Of a stretch of 64,000 nucleotides of DNA, positions 42,519-49,657 are shown piece after piece. The notes beneath the pieces were generated by a model, which had not been told where the DNA came from, made no database searches, and worked only from the letters and a program-made list of their open reading frames with translations. Made by a program: the position numbers and the translations under genes. The DNA is taken from NCBI GenBank assembly GCA_902774185.1, contig CACYHE010000006.1, forward strand, positions 47,305 to 111,304. The letters are read 5' to 3'. Source of the DNA: an uncultured Bacteroidales bacterium (GTDB taxonomy: Bacteria > Bacteroidota > Bacteroidia > Bacteroidales > Paludibacteraceae). How positions within the stretch are numbered: the stretch's first letter is position 1; each line of letters begins with the position of its first letter.

Positions 42519-43098
42519 CGACACGATCCATCTTATGGTCCCGGAAACGACGAATAGGCAAGGTGTGCTTCTTTAATTGGAAATTATAACAAACGCCTAT
42601 CTTTACAGAGTGCGGATGACGCCATAAGAACCGATCGTAGAAACCACCTCCCCGACCGATACGGTTGCAGTGACGGTCAAACACCACACCGGGGATTAAC
42701 ATCAGATCGATAGGACCGTTATACGTTTCAGTCTGGGGCTCGGGAACACCGTAACGACCCCTACGCATCATGTCCTCTCCGTCGTAAGGACGAACCTCCA
42801 TCGAGTGGCGATGGGTAACAGGAAATAGGAATGTTTTTTGATCCGCATACTTAGCGAGCAACGGACGTAAGTCCACCTCATTATGGATCGGATAGTAGAT
42901 CAAGACCGTCTTCGCGTTGTGGAAAGCTGACATCTGCTCGATCTGAACAATGATACGCGCAGAATCGGCTTCTATCTGCTCCTTGGTCAAGATACGGCGA
43001 CGCTGCTCCACAATAGCACGAATGGCTTTCTGCTCGCGACGGGTTTCCAACCAAGGAAACAAATGACGGAGGTCAAAAATTTGAGCTTCAAATAACAT
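42493..43098 (-). CDS. 5-formyltetrahydrofolate cyclo-ligase
   Basis: 201 residues from the ATG at 43098; the upstream frame overlaps the promoter. Converts 5-formyl-THF to 5,10-methenyl-THF with ATP, cytoplasmic. Visible: N-terminal KAIRAIVEQRRRILTKEQIE (basic helix), VLIYYPIHNEVDLRPLL, LFPVTHRHSMEVRPY, YGVPEPQ, DLMLIPGVVFDRHCNRIGRGGGFYDRFL (ATP/folate site), and GVCYNFQL. Its own promoter lies at 43127-43157, and it converges on and overlaps 41751-42518 by 26 nt. Confidence 0.93.
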   Translation of the reverse strand: MLFEAQIFDLRHLFPWLETRREQKAIRAIVEQRRRILTKEQIEADSARIIVQIEQMSAFHNAKTVLIYYPIHNEVDLRPLLAKYADQKTFLFPVTHRHSMEVRPYDGEDMMRRGRYGVPEPQTETYNGPIDLMLIPGVVFDRHCNRIGRGGGFYDRFLWRHPHSVKIGVCYNFQLKKHTLPIRRFRDHKMDRVVTPQQTIG

Positions 43099-43126
43099 AA
43101 ATACTTTAGTTTTACCTTTGCGCCTG

Positions 43127-43157
43127 CAAAGGTACAAAAAAAAATCGAAATGCGCAA
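43127..43157 (-). promoter_or_regulatory. promoter of the cyclo-ligase gene
   Basis: Minus strand TTGCGCATTTCG from 43157 and TACCTTTG at 43134-43127, register 23. A second, oppositely oriented TACCTTTG (43113-43120) faces it across 6 nt; it has no TTG box at the right place and may be part of a weak promoter for the lipoprotein gene. Confidence 0.7.
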
Positions 43158-44481
43158 ATTTTTCTACATAATTATGGCAATTTGTCCGATATTTTTTATC
43201 GGATGTGAGAAATCGTCGCCTTCATCGACTACTTCTTCCGTCGCACAACTATCCGCGTTCTCTTTTGCTGCAGTGGATTCGATGCCCGGTCTTTCTGCTG
43301 AGTTCACGGTAGAAGAACGACTCGACACAGGCCTCGTTTGGAATAAGGACTCTATGCTCTATGGCACGAAACTGAATCATGTCGTTCCCCGTTTCTCTTT
43401 CGCCGCTACTCCGGGCATGGCGTCCCTCACAACAACAGACACCGTCTGTGCCCTCACCGGTTATGACACACTCGACTTCACGAAAACACCTATATACCTC
43501 ACCATCCGTTCATCGGATCGTACGACCACCAAGGTCTATGAGATCCGACCTACCGTTCATCAAGTGGACCCCGAATTGTTCACATGGACACGACTCACCT
43601 CCGGCATCTACCCGGCGGATGACAGCGAACAGAAAGTGGTGGAACTTGGTTCTGATTTTGTGATGATAGTCTCCAACGGTTATGAACTGCGCGTTTTCCG
43701 TTCTCCGGATGGCGAATCATGGCCGGCCACTCCTGCTGTACCTACGGGTCTGCCGGCAGGTACTCACGTGCGCCAGATCATCAGCGACGGGACAACCCTG
43801 TACTACGGACAAGGAAACAACCTGTACACCAGTACCGACGCCGTTACATGGACTCCGGTCAACGTCTCCTATCCCATCGTCACCATGCTCCTCTATTGGA
43901 ATGAAGAGGTATGGGCGCTGGTTCGGCAGAACGATACCTACGAACTGGCTACCTGGCAAGGTACAAACCTGCTGCTGACCGGACTGCAACCTACCGACAA
44001 CTTCCCCGTCAGTGACTTCGCTTCCGTCGCATTCCAAAGCGCCAGCGGTAGAGACCGGGCTATGATCATCGGCGGCTTTGCGGAAGACGGACAATCATTG
44101 AACACCCGTTGGAACCTCGAATACTCCATTCATCCACTTCCGGCAGGATCGTACCGACTCGAAGAGTTCTCCATCGACAGACCCGAATCCACCAGCATGA
44201 CAGGCATCTCGGTCGTTTGGTATAACAACCTCATGATGCTCTTCGGAGGAGTCGATGATAAAATGACTTACTTCGGACGAGACATCCTGCTCTCTATTGA
44301 TGAAGGACTGACGTGGACCAAAGCCGACACCGCCAAGAACCAACTGCCCGAAGTGTATCAGGCGCGGCAGAAACAGAATGCTATCGTGCGCGATAACGAC
44401 ATCTACCTCTTCGGAGGACAAGATGCACAAACAACCTACAGCGATGTCTATAAAGGACACCTCAACAGCATCAGCTGGTAA
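43150..44481 (+). CDS. DUF6242-like lipoprotein
   Basis: 443 residues. The lipoprotein signal peptide is MRKFFYIIMAICPIFFIGCE, with the lipobox Cys at residue 19, so the mature protein is anchored to a membrane, probably the outer one. An N-terminal domain (~30-135) has paired 'LTTTDTVCALTGYDTLDFTK' style strands, like the Ig-like domain of Bacteroides surface lipoproteins. From ~145 on, there is a WD/Kelch-like propeller with recurring (F/Y).S.DG..W and MIIGGFAEDGQ, MLFGGVDDKM, YLFGGQDAQTTYSDVY blades. It resembles the DUF6242 family of Bacteroidales, function unknown. It probably leads an operon with pgk. Confidence 0.75.
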   Translation: MRKFFYIIMAICPIFFIGCEKSSPSSTTSSVAQLSAFSFAAVDSMPGLSAEFTVEERLDTGLVWNKDSMLYGTKLNHVVPRFSFAATPGMASLTTTDTVCALTGYDTLDFTKTPIYLTIRSSDRTTTKVYEIRPTVHQVDPELFTWTRLTSGIYPADDSEQKVVELGSDFVMIVSNGYELRVFRSPDGESWPATPAVPTGLPAGTHVRQIISDGTTLYYGQGNNLYTSTDAVTWTPVNVSYPIVTMLLYWNEEVWALVRQNDTYELATWQGTNLLLTGLQPTDNFPVSDFASVAFQSASGRDRAMIIGGFAEDGQSLNTRWNLEYSIHPLPAGSYRLEEFSIDRPESTSMTGISVVWYNNLMMLFGGVDDKMTYFGRDILLSIDEGLTWTKADTAKNQLPEVYQARQKQNAIVRDNDIYLFGGQDAQTTYSDVYKGHLNSISW

Positions 44482-44483
44482 AA

Positions 44484-44528
44484 AATCTAGAACATCTAGA
44501 ATATCTAGAATATCTAGAGCCTCTAGCC
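44484..44528 (+). repeat. tandem repeat of ATCTAGAAT
   Basis: Four to five copies of a 9-nt unit (AATCTAGAACATCTAGAATA, TCTAGAATATCTAGAGCC, TCTAG) directly after the lipoprotein stop codon, in the leader of pgk. Confidence 0.75.
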
Positions 44529-44566
44529 CAAACGACAACAACTAAACAACTAAAATATTTAACATT

Positions 44567-45817
44567 ATGACTATCAAAGATTACAAATTCGCCGGCAAAA
44601 AGGCGATCGTACGTGTAGATTTCAACGTACCTCTGGATGAGAATGGTAAGATCACTGACGACACCCGTATCCGCGGTGCCCTGCCTACCCTCAAGCACAT
44701 CCTCGATGAAGGCGGTGCACTCATCATCATGAGTCACATGGGTAAACCCAAAGGCAAAGTGGCAGCTAAATACAGCCTCGGTCAGATCGTGGACGCTGTT
44801 GCTGCTGCGCTCGGTCGTCCCGTTCAGTTTGCGGAAGACTGCGCTAAGGCGCAAGACCAAGCGGCCGCACTCAAACCCGGTGAGGTTCTGCTGCTCGAGA
44901 ACCTCCGTTTCTATCCCGAAGAGGAAGGTAAACCCGTAGGAATCGAGAAAGAAGATCCGGCTTACGAACCGGCTAAGAAAGAGATGAAAGCGCGTCAGAA
45001 AGAGTTCGCCAAGACCCTCGCTTCCTATGCAGACTGCTACGTCATGGATGCGTTCGGTACTGCCCACCGCAAACATGCATCGACCGCTGTCATCGCAGAT
45101 TATTTCGATGCGGATAACAAGATGCTCGGTTTCCTCATGGAGAAAGAAGTAGCAGCAGTCGATGCTGTCCTCGGTGACATCAAACGTCCGTTCGTAGCTA
45201 TCATGGGTGGTTCCAAAGTATCCTCCAAGATCGGTATCATCGAGAACCTGCTCGGTAAAGTGGACAAACTCATCCTCTGCGGCGGTATGACCTATACCTT
45301 CGCGAAAGCACACGGTGGTGAGATTGGCGGCTCGATCGTTGAACTCGACAAACTCGATGTAGCTCTCGGCGTAGAAGAACTGGCTAAGAAGAACGGTGTA
45401 GAACTTGTTCTCGCTCCGGACGCTCTCTGCGGTGACAGTTTCAGCAATGACGCTAACCGTAAGATCTTCCCGTCTAACGCTATTCCTGAGGGTTGGGAAG
45501 GACTGGATGCTGGTCCTGAAGCACAGGCTAACTTCCGTAATGCCATCAAGGGCGCCAAGACTATCCTTTGGAACGGTCCTGCTGGTGTGTTCGAGTTCGA
45601 TAACTTCTGCGGCGGTAGCCGTGCTATCGGTGAAGCTATCGCAGAAGCTACAGCGGAAGGTGCTTTCTCGCTCATCGGCGGCGGTGATTCCGTAGCTTGC
45701 GTCAATAAGTTCGGTCTCGCAGACAAGGTTTCGTACATCTCCACTGGTGGTGGCGCTCTGCTCGAAGCCATCGAAGGTAAAGTTCTCCCGGGCGTTGCTG
45801 CCATTAAGGGCGAATGA
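44567..45817 (+). CDS. pgk: phosphoglycerate kinase
   Basis: 416 residues. Glycolytic transfer of phosphate from 1,3-bisphosphoglycerate to ADP. Visible: [20 protein letters not shown] (N-terminal substrate site), [76 protein letters not shown], and the C-terminal [13 protein letters not shown]...STGGGALLE. Length normal. No own promoter was seen; it may be read from the lipoprotein promoter. Confidence 0.97.
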   Translation: MTIKDYKFAGKKAIVRVDFNVPLDENGKITDDTRIRGALPTLKHILDEGGALIIMSHMGKPKGKVAAKYSLGQIVDAVAAALGRPVQFAEDCAKAQDQAAALKPGEVLLLENLRFYPEEEGKPVGIEKEDPAYEPAKKEMKARQKEFAKTLASYADCYVMDAFGTAHRKHASTAVIADYFDADNKMLGFLMEKEVAAVDAVLGDIKRPFVAIMGGSKVSSKIGIIENLLGKVDKLILCGGMTYTFAKAHGGEIGGSIVELDKLDVALGVEELAKKNGVELVLAPDALCGDSFSNDANRKIFPSNAIPEGWEGLDAGPEAQANFRNAIKGAKTILWNGPAGVFEFDNFCGGSRAIGEAIAEATAEGAFSLIGGGDSVACVNKFGLADKVSYISTGGGALLEAIEGKVLPGVAAIKGE

Positions 45818-45818
45818 T

Positions 45819-45846
45819 CGTTAAACATTAAACATTCAACATTATA
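45819..45846 (+). repeat. tandem-word array (TTAAACATTAAACATTCAAC)
   Basis: Fills the gap between pgk and the DUF3127 gene and abuts its ATG. Same words as 26505-26538. Confidence 0.6.
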
Positions 45847-46251
45847 ATGGAAGTTGTAGGAAAAATCATACAAGTACTGCCTATCCAAGAAGGTGTAGGC
45901 CGTAACGGCAATCCGTGGAAACTGCAGGCATATGTACTCGAGACACTCGACCAGTATCCCCGTAAGGTGCATTTCGAAGTGTTCGGTGAAGACCGTATCA
46001 AACAAAACCCCTGCGAACTCGATCAACTCGTTACCGTCAGTTTCGATATCGAGAGCCGAGAGTTCAATGGCCGTTGGTACACGTCTATCCGTGCATGGAA
46101 AATCCAACAGGGTGATACCACCCAAGCCGTTGCTCCGGTAGCTCCCGCTCAGCCTGCACCGGCAGCTGCTCCGGTGGCTGCTCCGACGGAAGCACCCGTA
46201 GATCCTTTTGACGCTTCTACAGGAGAAGGAACAAGTGACCTGCCCTTCTGA
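45847..46251 (+). CDS. DUF3127 OB-fold protein with SSB-like acidic tip
   Basis: 134 residues. The N-terminal ~85 residues are the DUF3127 domain (MEVVGKIIQVLPIQEGVGRN, VHFEVFGEDRI, SFDIESREFNGRWYTSIRAW), an OB-like fold related to single-strand binding proteins. A Pro/Ala-rich linker (VAPAQPAPAAAPVAAPTEAP) leads to an acidic tail ending TSDLPF, which mimics the DDIPF tip of bacterial SSB that recruits repair proteins. A role in nucleic-acid binding or repair-protein recruitment is inferred. RecO, a known SSB-tail binder, is encoded two genes downstream. Confidence 0.85.
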   Translation: MEVVGKIIQVLPIQEGVGRNGNPWKLQAYVLETLDQYPRKVHFEVFGEDRIKQNPCELDQLVTVSFDIESREFNGRWYTSIRAWKIQQGDTTQAVAPVAPAQPAPAAAPVAAPTEAPVDPFDASTGEGTSDLPF

Positions 46252-47240
46252 TGCGTAGGTTAACCAAAGATATACTGATCAGTGTCCTGCTGGTGGTCGT
46301 TGCAGTCGTCTGCATCGTCCGCTGGCAGGCATGGTTCGGTATGCCCGAAGAACCCTTCTGGCCCAACGAGAATAAGGACTACACCTTCCCCGGTCCGCTC
46401 ATCGGTGATTCGGTCTGTGCTCTGTGTTCTGACAGCGAAGCGGTCTGTCCAACTATTCTGATTTTGGGCGACATCCATAACCGACTCACCAAAGCCGACT
46501 ATGACTCCCTCGCCGCACGCGTACCCGACATCGACCTCATTGCACAAGTAGGTGACTGGATGGAACGGGGACAGAATTTCTACTATCAGTCACTCATACG
46601 CGAATGGACCGATAGTGAACTCAACGGTACACCCGTCATCGCGTGTCCCGGTAACCATGAGTACTCCAAGGGTCTGCATAAAAAACTCTCACCCGTATGG
46701 GAACAAGCCTTCACCTATCCGCATAACGGACCCGTAGGCGTACCCGGCGCTACCTATTACGTGGACCTGCCGCAGATGCGTATCATCGCTATCGACACCA
46801 ACCCCCTCAAACGACTCGTCTATCTCACACGCACCCTCACTTGGCTGCACAGAACCATGGATAGTGCCGATGACCGCTACATCGTCGTGCTCATGCATCA
46901 TCCCGTCATCTCTGCCGGCAAAGGACGCTTCAACACTCTCATCTATTGCACCTTCCGCCATGCCCTCGAACAAGCCGACCTCGTCATCGCCGGACATGAC
47001 CATAGTTACATGCGCAAAGATCCGTTCGTTGTCCTTAACACTGCCGGAAGAACCAAAAAACAACGCGCCAACCTCCATGCCGCCGTTTCCGACACCGTCC
47101 CTGTCTACGGCGTTCTCCAATCACAAATCACCATACGGCGCAAGCAGATCGGAAGAAATCACAAATCACAAATGCAATTGACGATCCATCGTCTCAGCGA
47201 TGGAGCGACAATCGACTCCCTCTATGTTAGCCGCGACTGA
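46251..47240 (+). CDS. membrane-anchored calcineurin-like metallophosphoesterase
   Basis: 329 residues. One N-terminal membrane segment (ILISVLLVVVAVVCIVRWQ) puts the catalytic domain outside the cytoplasm. Metal-site motifs are complete: ILGDIHNRL (D-x-H), QVGDWMERGQ (GD), CPGNHEYSKG (GNHE), VLMHHPV (H), IAGHDHSYMR (GHxH). The C-terminus holds the insert SQITIRRKQIGRNHKSQM, encoded by the 55-bp element at 47119-47173, between the strands VYGVLQ and QLTIHRLSDG. Substrate unknown. It overlaps the DUF3127 stop by 1 nt and recO by 17 nt. Confidence 0.85.
   Translation: MRRLTKDILISVLLVVVAVVCIVRWQAWFGMPEEPFWPNENKDYTFPGPLIGDSVCALCSDSEAVCPTILILGDIHNRLTKADYDSLAARVPDIDLIAQVGDWMERGQNFYYQSLIREWTDSELNGTPVIACPGNHEYSKGLHKKLSPVWEQAFTYPHNGPVGVPGATYYVDLPQMRIIAIDTNPLKRLVYLTRTLTWLHRTMDSADDRYIVVLMHHPVISAGKGRFNTLIYCTFRHALEQADLVIAGHDHSYMRKDPFVVLNTAGRTKKQRANLHAAVSDTVPVYGVLQSQITIRRKQIGRNHKSQMQLTIHRLSDGATIDSLYVSRD
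47119..47173 (+). repeat. 55-bp in-frame repeat element, copy 2 (inside phosphoesterase gene)
   Basis: Identical to copy 1 in mpl, but read in a different phase (AA|TCA|CAA|ATC), so it gives SQITIRRKQIGRNHKSQM instead of the mpl peptide. Confidence 0.9.
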
Positions 47241-47823
47241 TGCCATAGTCCTGTCGCTGCAACCTTACTCGGACAAAGCGCATATCCTGCACGCGTACAC
47301 CCGCACGGGCGGACGCGCCAATTATAAGGTATTCGGCCTTGGACGAAAAAATGCTATCGGTATATACACCCCCCTATCCGTTGTTCAACTGACTACCGAT
47401 GAACATTCGGTACGAACCGCACAACTGACTTTCGTTCCGACTACCCTCACAACCGATCCGTACAAACGAACGATCGCGCTCTTCATCGCCGAAGTGCTCT
47501 CCCACGTCCTGCGTCACCCCATGCCCGACGAACCCATGTTCGACTTCATCGCTCAAGCCATTCAAGAACTGGATCGAACCGATGAACCGCAAAACTTCCA
47601 CATCGCTTTCCTCATCAACTTCGCTGCCAAACTCGGCTTCGCCATTCCCGAAGAATCACAAATCACCATACGGCGCAAGCAGATCGGAAGCAATCACCAA
47701 TCACAAATGACACGTAGGGATCGCCAAGCCGCACTCCGCGCCCTCTGCGACTATTTCGCAGAACATGTCGAAACATGGCAAAATCCCCGTTCGCTCGACG
47801 TGCTTATCGAAGTGTTTAACTAA
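47224..47823 (+). CDS. recO: DNA repair protein RecO
   Basis: 199 residues from the ATG in MLAATDAIVLSLQPYSDKAH; an ATG at 47200 lies inside the upstream gene and would add residues not expected at a RecO N-terminus. OB-fold N-terminal domain (HILHAYTRTGGRANYKVFGL, PLSVVQLTTDEH), then the helical domain (LFIAEVLSHVLRHPMPDEPM, FDFIAQAIQELD, FLINFAAKLGFAIPEE). RecO loads RecA with RecR and binds the SSB tail. It is shorter than the usual ~240 residues. After IPEE it carries SQITIRRKQIGSNHQSQM from the 55-bp element at 47654-47708, then a helical C-terminus (QAALRALCDYFAEHV). A zinc-finger cysteine set is not visible. Confidence 0.85.
   Translation: MLAATDAIVLSLQPYSDKAHILHAYTRTGGRANYKVFGLGRKNAIGIYTPLSVVQLTTDEHSVRTAQLTFVPTTLTTDPYKRTIALFIAEVLSHVLRHPMPDEPMFDFIAQAIQELDRTDEPQNFHIAFLINFAAKLGFAIPEESQITIRRKQIGSNHQSQMTRRDRQAALRALCDYFAEHVETWQNPRSLDVLIEVFN
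47654..47708 (+). repeat. 55-bp in-frame repeat element, copy 3 (inside recO)
   Basis: Two substitutions relative to copies 1 and 2 (GGAAGCAATC for GGAAGAAATC, and CACCAATC for CACAAATC). Same phase as copy 2, encoding SQITIRRKQIGSNHQSQM. Only 480 bp separate it from copy 2. Confidence 0.9.
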
Positions 47824-47828
47824 AAAGA

Positions 47829-47862
47829 AAAGGAGCCTTCACCTATAGTGAAAAGACTCCTT
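47829..47862 (+). terminator. possible hairpin after recO
   Basis: AAGGAG (47830-47835) with CTCCTT (47857-47862) and TTCAC with GTGAA inside form a two-part hairpin just after the recO stop. It lacks a T-run, so termination is only a suggestion. Confidence 0.35.
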
Positions 47863-47971
47863 ACAAGTAAGTAGGGAAATTTAATCCTGAAATCGACCGC
47901 AAAATTACTGCTTTTTTCCTATATTCCAACTAACAATTTTGATATTTTTTATAACAAAAGGTCGAATTTCC

Positions 47972-48002
47972 TTGTTTTATTCAAAAAAAAGCTGTATTTT
48001 TG
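47972..48002 (+). promoter_or_regulatory. promoter of the AraC-family regulator
   Basis: TTGTTTTATTCA at 47972 and TATTTTTG at 47995-48002, register 23. The ATG is at 48020. Confidence 0.7.
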
Positions 48003-48019
48003 CAGGCAAAATCGGAATT

Positions 48020-48868
48020 ATGGATATCAACGCGTACGTAAAACAGATCGAAGAGGTCGGAATGCTGGTGGTGCAAGAGACGCAGGGTTTCTACGCTCGG
48101 GACGCCAATCTTGTCTTCCCCTATACGGTCATAACCCTCTGTCTGAAAGGCTCCGCTCGTGCCCTGTACGACATGCAGGAGATCACGCAGCAGAAGAACG
48201 AACTGGGACTCATACTGCCCGGACATATTATACATCCCCTTACGTGTTCGGACGACTATACCTTCGCACGTATCGTTATCTCACCTAAGATGATGCATGA
48301 CCTGCAGTTCTACACCTTTAATCATGACTATGAGAAGTTCCATTATGCGCCGATGTGCACCCTCACCGACCTGCAAGCGCAGCGAATTCGGACCATCATT
48401 GAACACTTGGACGAGCTCTCCAAACATACGCTCGACGAACTGCCACACCGCTATGAACTGATACTAGCGCAACTCGCTATTGGATACGAAGTACTTAATT
48501 TCTACCGACGAGAGCAGGATCGGAACTGGGCGGAAGATAAAAACGCCTTCCTCTTTCATCAGTTCTGCGACGCCGTCGTGGCGCATTACACCGAATCCAA
48601 AGAGATTCAGTTCTACGCACGTATGTTCAACCTCACGCCTAAGTATTTCTCACAAATCATCCGACAGGCTTCCGGCGGCACCTCGCCCGGGGAATGGATC
48701 GAACAGTACGTCGTCACGCAAGCCAAGAGACTCATCAAAACACAACCGGAAACCACACTCAAAGAGATCGCGTTCCTGCTCGGCTTCAACGAACCCTCCT
48801 CTTTCTATCGCTATTTCAAACATGCTACCGGCATCACCGCCAAACAGTACCGAAATTACTGTCCCTAA
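48020..48868 (+). CDS. AraC-family transcriptional regulator
   Basis: 282 residues from the ATG at 48020; the longer frame runs through the promoter. The N-terminal ~165 residues form a cupin-like sensor (FPYTVITLCLKGSARALYDM, LGLILPGHIIHPLTC). The C-terminal ~100 residues carry two helix-turn-helix units of the AraC type (EIQFYARMFNLTPKYFSQII and TLKEIAFLLGFNEPSSFYRY, ending FKHATGITAKQYR). Monocistronic between its own promoter and the terminator at 48870-48899. The ligand and targets are not visible. Confidence 0.92.
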   Translation: MDINAYVKQIEEVGMLVVQETQGFYARDANLVFPYTVITLCLKGSARALYDMQEITQQKNELGLILPGHIIHPLTCSDDYTFARIVISPKMMHDLQFYTFNHDYEKFHYAPMCTLTDLQAQRIRTIIEHLDELSKHTLDELPHRYELILAQLAIGYEVLNFYRREQDRNWAEDKNAFLFHQFCDAVVAHYTESKEIQFYARMFNLTPKYFSQIIRQASGGTSPGEWIEQYVVTQAKRLIKTQPETTLKEIAFLLGFNEPSSFYRYFKHATGITAKQYRNYCP

Positions 48869-48869
48869 C

Positions 48870-48899
48870 AAAAAAACACTCCTTGGAGTGCTTTTTTTT
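48870..48899 (+). terminator. intrinsic terminator after AraC gene
   Basis: AAAAAACACTC pairs with GAGTGCTTTTTT across a short CTTG loop, ending in eight T. Confidence 0.8.
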
Positions 48900-48908
48900 C
48901 TGTAACAC

Positions 48909-48939
48909 TTGCGGATGTCATTTTTTTGTTGTACCTTTG
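48909..48939 (+). promoter_or_regulatory. promoter for the 33-residue ORF / yqeY unit
   Basis: TTGCGGATGTCA at 48909 and TACCTTTG at 48932-48939, register 23. Confidence 0.75.
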
Positions 48940-48967
48940 CACTCGCTAACAATAAACCCATAATAAC

Positions 48968-49069
48968 ATGAAAAGAACTATCTTCTTGGCAATCGTGGCG
49001 GGTATGGTCATTTTCGCACACGCGCAAAACAACCAACTCTTCACCGTCCAAGGACAACCCTTGCAATAA
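48968..49069 (+). CDS. 33-residue signal-peptide-only ORF, possible gene remnant
   Basis: MKRTIFLAIVAGMVIFAHAQ is a complete signal peptide with a normal cleavage site; only ~13 residues follow (NNQLFTVQGQPLQ) before TAA. It has a good promoter and a normal start. It ends directly against an AATCACAAAT repeat array (49070-49103). Two readings are possible: a genuinely tiny secreted peptide, or the 5' stump of a secreted-protein gene whose body was lost. Confidence 0.45.
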   Translation: MKRTIFLAIVAGMVIFAHAQNNQLFTVQGQPLQ

Positions 49070-49103
49070 TCACAAATCACAAATAACAAATCACAAATCA
49101 CAA
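49070..49103 (+). repeat. AATCACAAATCAC tandem array abutting yqeY start
   Basis: TCACAAATCACAAATAACAA and ATCACAAATCACAA, about five copies of a 7-8 nt word, end in CAA-ATG of yqeY. This is the same word as the arms of the 55-bp elements, without the 25-nt core. Confidence 0.8.
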
Positions 49104-49529
49104 ATGAAAAATGAGATAAACGCCTTGATCATGGAGGCAATGAAAAACCATGATTCCGTACGCACAGAATCCCTGCGCGCCATCAAGAGTGCGTTCCTCA
49201 ACTGGTCAACCAGCAAAGAGAATGCAGGTAAAGAAATGACCGAAGCGGACGAAATCCAGATCATCAAGAAGATGGTCAAGCAGCGTCAGGAATCTGTAGA
49301 ACAGTACATCGCGGCCAAGCGTCAGGAACTGGCCGATGCCGAACAAGCACAAATCAACGTGCTGGAGACCTTCCTCCCCAAAGCCGCTTCGGAAGAGGAC
49401 ATCGTCCGCGCCTTCCAAGCCGCAAAAGAAACCAACGGCTGGGAACTCTTCGTCAAAGCCGTCAAAGCCGCCCTCCCCAATGCCGACGGCAAAATGGTCG
49501 CTCAGGTCGTTCAGAGCCAATTAGCGTGA
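49104..49529 (+). CDS. GatB/YqeY domain protein
   Basis: 141 residues. All-helical YqeY family: MKNEINALIMEAMKNHDSVR, TLRAIKSA-like ESLRAIKSAFLNW (~residues 22-34), IQIIKKMVKQRQESVEQYIAAKRQELA, EQAQINVLETFLPK, and the GatB tail-like C-terminal domain (EEDIVRAFQAA ... DGKMVAQVVQSQL). Length is normal for the family. A tRNA-dependent amidotransferase-related role is suggested by the family, but the function of free-standing YqeY is unproven. It overlaps the MutT remnant by 4 nt. Confidence 0.92.
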   Translation: MKNEINALIMEAMKNHDSVRTESLRAIKSAFLNWSTSKENAGKEMTEADEIQIIKKMVKQRQESVEQYIAAKRQELADAEQAQINVLETFLPKAASEEDIVRAFQAAKETNGWELFVKAVKAALPNADGKMVAQVVQSQLA

Positions 49530-49645
49530 AACACCTCACGCTCCTTGAACACGAAGCCGCCAAATGGCTCAACCCTTCCGACCTCCATTCCGTTCGCTGG
49601 CTCCCTGCAGATGAAGAGATAATCAACGATCTAACACGATTATAA
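49526..49645 (+). pseudogene. C-terminal remnant of a MutT/NUDIX pyrophosphohydrolase
   Basis: A GTG-started 39-residue frame (KHLTLLEHEAAKWLNPSDLH, SVRWLPADEEII) matches the last ~38 residues of Bacteroidales (deoxy)nucleoside triphosphate pyrophosphohydrolases (...LEHEAAKWL.P.EL..V.WLPAD...). The Nudix box and the rest are absent; yqeY occupies the space in front. It cannot be catalytic. Confidence 0.65.
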
Positions 49646-49657
49646 ATCTGGAGTTAT

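Noticed and set aside
22260-47708. Sequencing-adapter contamination as the source of the 55-bp element
   Set aside because: The core contains AGATCGGAAG, the first ten bases of a common Illumina adapter, and CAAGCAGA, found in another. The following bases do not match either adapter, the arms are the genome's own AATCAC words, the third copy has diverged by two bases, and all host genes stay in frame. Not fully excluded; long reads would settle it.
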